A stretch of DNA of 64,000 nt from Oscillospiraceae bacterium. Its GTDB lineage: Bacteria; Bacillota; Clostridia; Oscillospirales; CAG-272. The notes under the pieces are model-generated. The model saw only the letters and a program-made list of their open reading frames with translations. It made no database searches and was not told the origin of the DNA. The stretch covers positions 62,001 through 126,000 of the forward strand of contig SVUA01000001.1 in assembly GCA_015063485.1 (NCBI GenBank), written 5' to 3'. A program made the translations under genes and the position numbers. This document shows, piece after piece, positions 60,400 to 64,000 of this stretch (its first letter is position 1; each line of letters begins with the position of its first letter).

Positions 60400-63363
60400 A
60401 TGACCCACACATCATTATTTCTTGCGCAGTCCTATATAGACACGTGGGACGATTACAAGCGCTCGCTCACGAGAGACAACTTCGTGTGCTGGGATTACGT
60501 AATACTGACCGCTTCAAACATTCAACAGGCGCAAGGGTTTGAAGCACAAATAGAAGAGCGTAGAAAAGCAGGCTTTTTGCCTCAACGTACGCATTTTGCC
60601 GTTATTCCCGACAGAAACGGAAAACGCATCGGCAGCGGCGGAGCGACGCTCGGAGTTATAAAATATATAGCGGAGAAAACGGGAACAAGTGATTTTTCCG
60701 GACTTCGTATACTCGTTATACATAGCGGCGGAGATTCTAAGCGTGTTCCTCAGTATTCGGCGCTTGGCAAACTGTTTTCTCCTGTGCCTCGCGAACTTCC
60801 AAACGGTAGAGCGTCTACGCTTTTTGATGAATTTATGATAGCTATGTCAAGTGTTCCCTCAAGGATACGAGAGGGAATGTTGTTACTCTCGGGAGACGTG
60901 CTTTTGCTATTTAATCCGTTGCAGATAGATTTTTCAGGTAAAGGTGCAGCGGCTATCTCATTTAAGGAAGATGTTGAGACAGGCAAAAATCACGGGGTGT
61001 TTCTTGGCGGAGAAAATGATAACGTTGCTATGTTTCTTCACAAGCAAACAGTTGAGTCTCTTCGTCAACGGGGTGCTGTAAATGAACGCGGTTATGTTGA
61101 TATCGATACTGGCGCTGTGATATTTTCTTCGGAAATGCTTGCATCACTTTATTCTCTCGTTGATACCGATGATAGATATAACAAATACGTTAACGATGTA
61201 GTACGCCTTTCTCTTTACGGAGATTTTCTTTATCCTCTTGCTACGGAGTCTACACTTGAGCAGTTTTATTTAGAAAAGCCCGAAGGCGAGTTCTGTGATG
61301 AGCTTCATGAGGCTCGTACTGATGTATGGAATACTCTTCGCAAATATCGATTAAAATTGTTGCGTCTTGCTCCTGCCAAATTTATTCATTTTGGAACAAC
61401 TAACGAGATACTCAAGTTAATGTCGAACGGAATAGACACATATAAGGAGCTTGGATGGAGCAAGCATGTTAACAGTAGTGTAAGCAACTCAGTGGCAGGT
61501 TACAACAGTGTCCTCTCAAACGGTGCAAATATCGGAAAAAACTGTTACCTTGAGGTTTCTTACGTACACAGAAATGCGGTTGTAGGTGACAATGTTCTTT
61601 TGTCATATATTGATGTTCATAATAAAACTATACCATCTAATGTTGTTTTGCACGGGCTTAAACAGAAGGATGGACGATTTGTAGTACGAATCTATGGAAT
61701 AAAGGATAATCCTAAGGAAAACGTGTTTTTTGGCAGCACGCTCGAGGATTTTCTCTCGAAGAATAAACTTTCTGTAGCTGATCTCGGCGAAAATTATAAC
61801 GGAACGCTTTGGAACGCAGAGCTTTATCCCGCGTGTAAAACTATTGATGAAGCGGTGGAAGCGGCTCTTAACGTATATGATATGGCTCACGGTAAGGGCG
61901 ATGTAGAAGCGTGGAAACAAGCATCGAGAAAATCTCTTTGCTCCGGCTTCAACGAAGCTGATCCCCAAGCTATTATTGCATGGGATAAGCGTATGCAGGA
62001 GCTTGTGCAAATGGATGGAATCGCAAAGCTTATTCGTGCAGAAAAGCCTGCAAGGGAAGCTAAAGGGATATTGCAGGGAAGTGAACTTACACCGATACAG
62101 GAACAGTGGCTTGAAAAACGTCTTGAAAAGGCAGATTTCTCTGAAGCCATAAGACTTTATTATTATATTGGAACCGCACTTGGAGGATCAGAGGGTGAAA
62201 AGCTTTTCGGTAAGTGCTTTGAAACTATATCGGAAACCATCCTTAAGGGTACTATAGATAATCTGCAGTATAATGAAAATTGCAGAATAACTGTAGACAA
62301 GCATACGGTAAGATTACCCCTTCGCGTGAATTTTGGCGGAGGATGGTCAGATACTCCGCCATATTGTAACGAAAAAGGCGGAACTGTACTCAATGCGGCA
62401 ATACTTCTAAACGGTGAAAAGCCAGTTGAGGTAACGTTAGAAAAAATAGATGCCCCCAAGATAGTTTTTGATAGCAGAGATATGGATGTACATGGGGAGT
62501 TTGAAAGTATAGAGCCTTTGCAGATGACAGGTGATCCCATCGATCCGTTTGCGTTACAGAAAGCGGCACTTCTTGCTTGCGGAGTTCTTCCCAAGAAAGG
62601 CGGAGATCTTAAAGAGATACTTGCACGTCTTGGCGGTGGATTTATAATGCATTCAGAGGTTACAAACGTACCCAAAGGAAGCGGTTTGGGAACAAGCTCA
62701 ATTTTGTCAGCGGCTTGCGTTAAGGCTATATTTGAATTTATGGGAATTGATCATAACGAAGACGATCTATATCAGCATGTTCTTGTCATGGAACAGATCA
62801 TGTCTACGGGAGGCGGCTGGCAGGATCAAGTAGGCGGTGTTACGGAAGGTATTAAGTATATTACTACTATGCCGGGAATTTCTCAGGTCATAAAGGTTAC
62901 GCATATCGAAGTTTCGGAAGCAACAAAGAAAGAACTGAATGAGCGCTTTGTACTTATATATACAGGGCAACGCAGACTTGCAAGAAATCTTCTCAGAGAT
63001 GTTGTCGGTCGTTACGTTGGAAATGAACAGGATTCCTTGTTTGCGCTTAATGAAATACAGAAGGTCGCATCACTTATGCGTTTCGAGCTTGAAAGAGGCA
63101 ACGTTGACGAATTTGCAGCGCTTTTGAACTACCATTGGGAGCTTTCACAGAAGATCGACAAAGGTTCCACAAATACACTTATTGATCAAATATTTGCAAG
63201 TATTGATGACCTTGTGGCAGGAAAGCTCGTTTGCGGAGCAGGTGGCGGAGGATTTTTGCAGATCGTTCTTAAGCGTGGTGTAAGTAAGGCGGACGTGCGT
63301 ACGCGCCTTAAGGAAGTATTTCAAGATTCGTCGGTTGACGTTTGGGATTGTACCCTTATGTAA
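60400..63363 (+). CDS. fkp: Bifunctional fucokinase / GDP-L-fucose pyrophosphorylase
   Basis: 987 residues, like Bacteroides Fkp. It makes GDP-L-fucose from free L-fucose by the salvage route. The N-terminal half is the guanylyltransferase: GSGGATLGVIKYIAEK near 73, HSGGDSKRVPQYSALGKLF near 107, then a beta-helix region with SNGANIGKNCYLEVSYVHR. The C-terminal 350 residues are a GHMP kinase: LRVNFGGGWSDTPPYCNEKGG (first 20 quoted in effect) near 645, ATP loop PKGSGLGTSSILSAACVKAI near 765, and VCGAGGGGFLQIV near 945. It follows the polysaccharide operon by 93 bases. Confidence 0.93.
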   Translation: MTHTSLFLAQSYIDTWDDYKRSLTRDNFVCWDYVILTASNIQQAQGFEAQIEERRKAGFLPQRTHFAVIPDRNGKRIGSGGATLGVIKYIAEKTGTSDFSGLRILVIHSGGDSKRVPQYSALGKLFSPVPRELPNGRASTLFDEFMIAMSSVPSRIREGMLLLSGDVLLLFNPLQIDFSGKGAAAISFKEDVETGKNHGVFLGGENDNVAMFLHKQTVESLRQRGAVNERGYVDIDTGAVIFSSEMLASLYSLVDTDDRYNKYVNDVVRLSLYGDFLYPLATESTLEQFYLEKPEGEFCDELHEARTDVWNTLRKYRLKLLRLAPAKFIHFGTTNEILKLMSNGIDTYKELGWSKHVNSSVSNSVAGYNSVLSNGANIGKNCYLEVSYVHRNAVVGDNVLLSYIDVHNKTIPSNVVLHGLKQKDGRFVVRIYGIKDNPKENVFFGSTLEDFLSKNKLSVADLGENYNGTLWNAELYPACKTIDEAVEAALNVYDMAHGKGDVEAWKQASRKSLCSGFNEADPQAIIAWDKRMQELVQMDGIAKLIRAEKPAREAKGILQGSELTPIQEQWLEKRLEKADFSEAIRLYYYIGTALGGSEGEKLFGKCFETISETILKGTIDNLQYNENCRITVDKHTVRLPLRVNFGGGWSDTPPYCNEKGGTVLNAAILLNGEKPVEVTLEKIDAPKIVFDSRDMDVHGEFESIEPLQMTGDPIDPFALQKAALLACGVLPKKGGDLKEILARLGGGFIMHSEVTNVPKGSGLGTSSILSAACVKAIFEFMGIDHNEDDLYQHVLVMEQIMSTGGGWQDQVGGVTEGIKYITTMPGISQVIKVTHIEVSEATKKELNERFVLIYTGQRRLARNLLRDVVGRYVGNEQDSLFALNEIQKVASLMRFELERGNVDEFAALLNYHWELSQKIDKGSTNTLIDQIFASIDDLVAGKLVCGAGGGGFLQIVLKRGVSKADVRTRLKEVFQDSSVDVWDCTLM

Positions 63364-63375
63364 AGGAGGAAAGAT

Positions 63376-63804
63376 ATGCTTAAAAATGTATCACCAATAA
63401 TTTCACCCATGTTGCTCAAGGTGTTGTGCGAGATGGGGCACTGTGACGAGATAGTTCTTGCCGATGCAAACTTTCCGGCTGAAAGTATAGCGCATAATAA
63501 TCAGATCATACGTGCGGACGGACTAGGAGTTCTTGATCTTTTGAACGCAATACTTCCGCTCTTTCCGCTGGATCAGTACGATGAAGAGAATTTTATTGTT
63601 ATGCAGGCCGAAAAAGGAGATCCAGATCCTGAAATTTGGGAAGACTTTCAGCAGATCATACAAAAGTACGAGCCTGAATGTAAAATGACTTTTATTGATC
63701 GCTTTGAATATTATGAGCGTTCTAAAAGTGCGTATGCGGTTATCGCTACTGGTGAAAAAGCACAGTATGCTAATGTTATCCTGAAAAAAGGTGTAATTTA
63801 TTGA
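63376..63804 (+). CDS. fucU: L-fucose mutarotase (FucU/RbsD family)
   Basis: 142 residues. It interconverts alpha and beta anomers of L-fucose. The N-terminus is LKNVSPIISPMLLKVLCEMGH with the family motif GHCDEIVLADANFPA (active-site His) and the C-terminal YERSKSAYAVIATGEKAQYANVILKKG (in part) with the conserved Tyr and Tyr/Asn. AAAGGAGG precedes the ATG, 12 bases after fkp, so the two are one unit: the mutarotase would supply the anomer that the kinase uses. RbsD-like ribose activity is less likely in this context. Confidence 0.92.
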   Translation: MLKNVSPIISPMLLKVLCEMGHCDEIVLADANFPAESIAHNNQIIRADGLGVLDLLNAILPLFPLDQYDEENFIVMQAEKGDPDPEIWEDFQQIIQKYEPECKMTFIDRFEYYERSKSAYAVIATGEKAQYANVILKKGVIY

Positions 63805-63850
63805 TTTTTACAATCTTGACAAAGCTGTCTTTTTCACGGTGTTGAAAAAA

Positions 63851-63891
63851 TATAACCCTATCAAATGTTAACCTCATTTGATAGGGTTATA
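63851..63891. terminator. Bidirectional terminator after fucU
   Basis: A 17-base perfect stem (63851-63867 with 63875-63891, TATAACCCTATCAAATG arm) with a seven-base loop, A-run before and T-run after. It ends fkp-fucU and the opposite gene at the window edge. Confidence 0.85.
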
Positions 63892-63907
63892 TTTTTATTA
63901 ATCTGTG

Positions 63908-64000
63908 TTAATCCATCTTCAAAAGCTTAGCCTTAAAGCCATTACCTACTCCAGCGGCGTTTGCATCGTCGGTATCGATATGCATCTCGAGGCGGAACGC
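63908..64000 (-). CDS. pduL: C-terminal end of a PduL-type phosphotransacylase (cut by window edge)
   Basis: The minus strand codes for 30 residues, AFRLEMHIDTDDANAAGVGN and ten more, ending in a stop at 63908. RLEMHIDTDEANAAG is the well-known C-terminal sequence of PduL, which exchanges phosphate and CoA on propionyl or acetyl groups. In Clostridia the enzyme serves either propanediol microcompartments or as the general phosphotransacetylase. Its proximity to fucose genes is suggestive only. Most of the gene lies outside the window. Confidence 0.75.
   Translation of the reverse strand, partial: AFRLEMHIDTDDANAAGVGNGFKAKLLKMD

Overview
The window looks like a chromosomal segment from a low-GC Gram-positive bacterium of the Clostridia type, probably a gut commensal that uses plant and host glycans. 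This rests on the mnmG-rsmG-noc-parA-parB block with consensus parS sites, RNase J, an AbrB-family regulator, a SleB-type cell wall hydrolase, strong AAGGAGG ribosome binding sites, many consensus TTGACA-17-TATAAT promoters, and the absence of outer-membrane genes. The genus cannot be set from sequence alone.

1-13.8 kb: a xylose/xylo-oligosaccharide locus. An AraC-type regulator diverges from xylB and xylA, which are followed by five tandem intact paralogues of a cytoplasmic beta-helix glycosidase (GH120 beta-xylosidase-like). A 13-codon stub of a sixth copy runs straight into the operon terminator. 13.8-15.8 kb: a BspA-type leucine-rich-repeat lipoprotein and an orphan HELTH-motif putative peptidase.

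15.8-20.2 kb: a compact element with a truncated reading frame, a 27-residue membrane peptide, a 761-residue membrane ATPase with a P-loop, an HUH-type rolling-circle Rep protein and about 800 bases of structured non-coding DNA. That DNA holds a GC hairpin nested in a second stem and two inverted arrays, each with nine 12-base units arranged as three triplets. It ends at a tRNA-Ser gene. It resembles a cryptic filamentous-phage-like or other rolling-circle element.

20.4-30.1 kb (minus strand): chromosome maintenance and tRNA genes: mnmG, rsmG, noc, parA, a small protein carrying only a ParB-like N-terminal tail, parB, serS, a membrane protein, rarA and gtrA, with three perfect parS sites.

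30.3-42.8 kb: a SleB-type hydrolase, a four-gene Gld-like ABC export system, a zinc-ribbon protein, a SurA/PpiC-like foldase, RNase J with a long leader, and an AbrB-like regulator with a cysteine tail. 42.9-47.6 kb: a complete Liv-type branched-chain amino acid ABC importer. 48-50.6 kb: tRNA-Ser(UGA), a YcxB-like protein, a cupin and an iron-dependent alcohol dehydrogenase.

50.8-60.3 kb: an AT-rich Wzx/Wzy-type surface polysaccharide operon (initiating sugar-phosphate transferase, epimerase, five glycosyltransferases, polymerase, flippase). It is followed by fkp (bifunctional fucokinase/GDP-fucose pyrophosphorylase) and fucU (fucose mutarotase), suggesting salvage of free L-fucose for a fucosylated surface glycan. 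The right edge holds the C-terminal end of a PduL-type phosphotransacylase.
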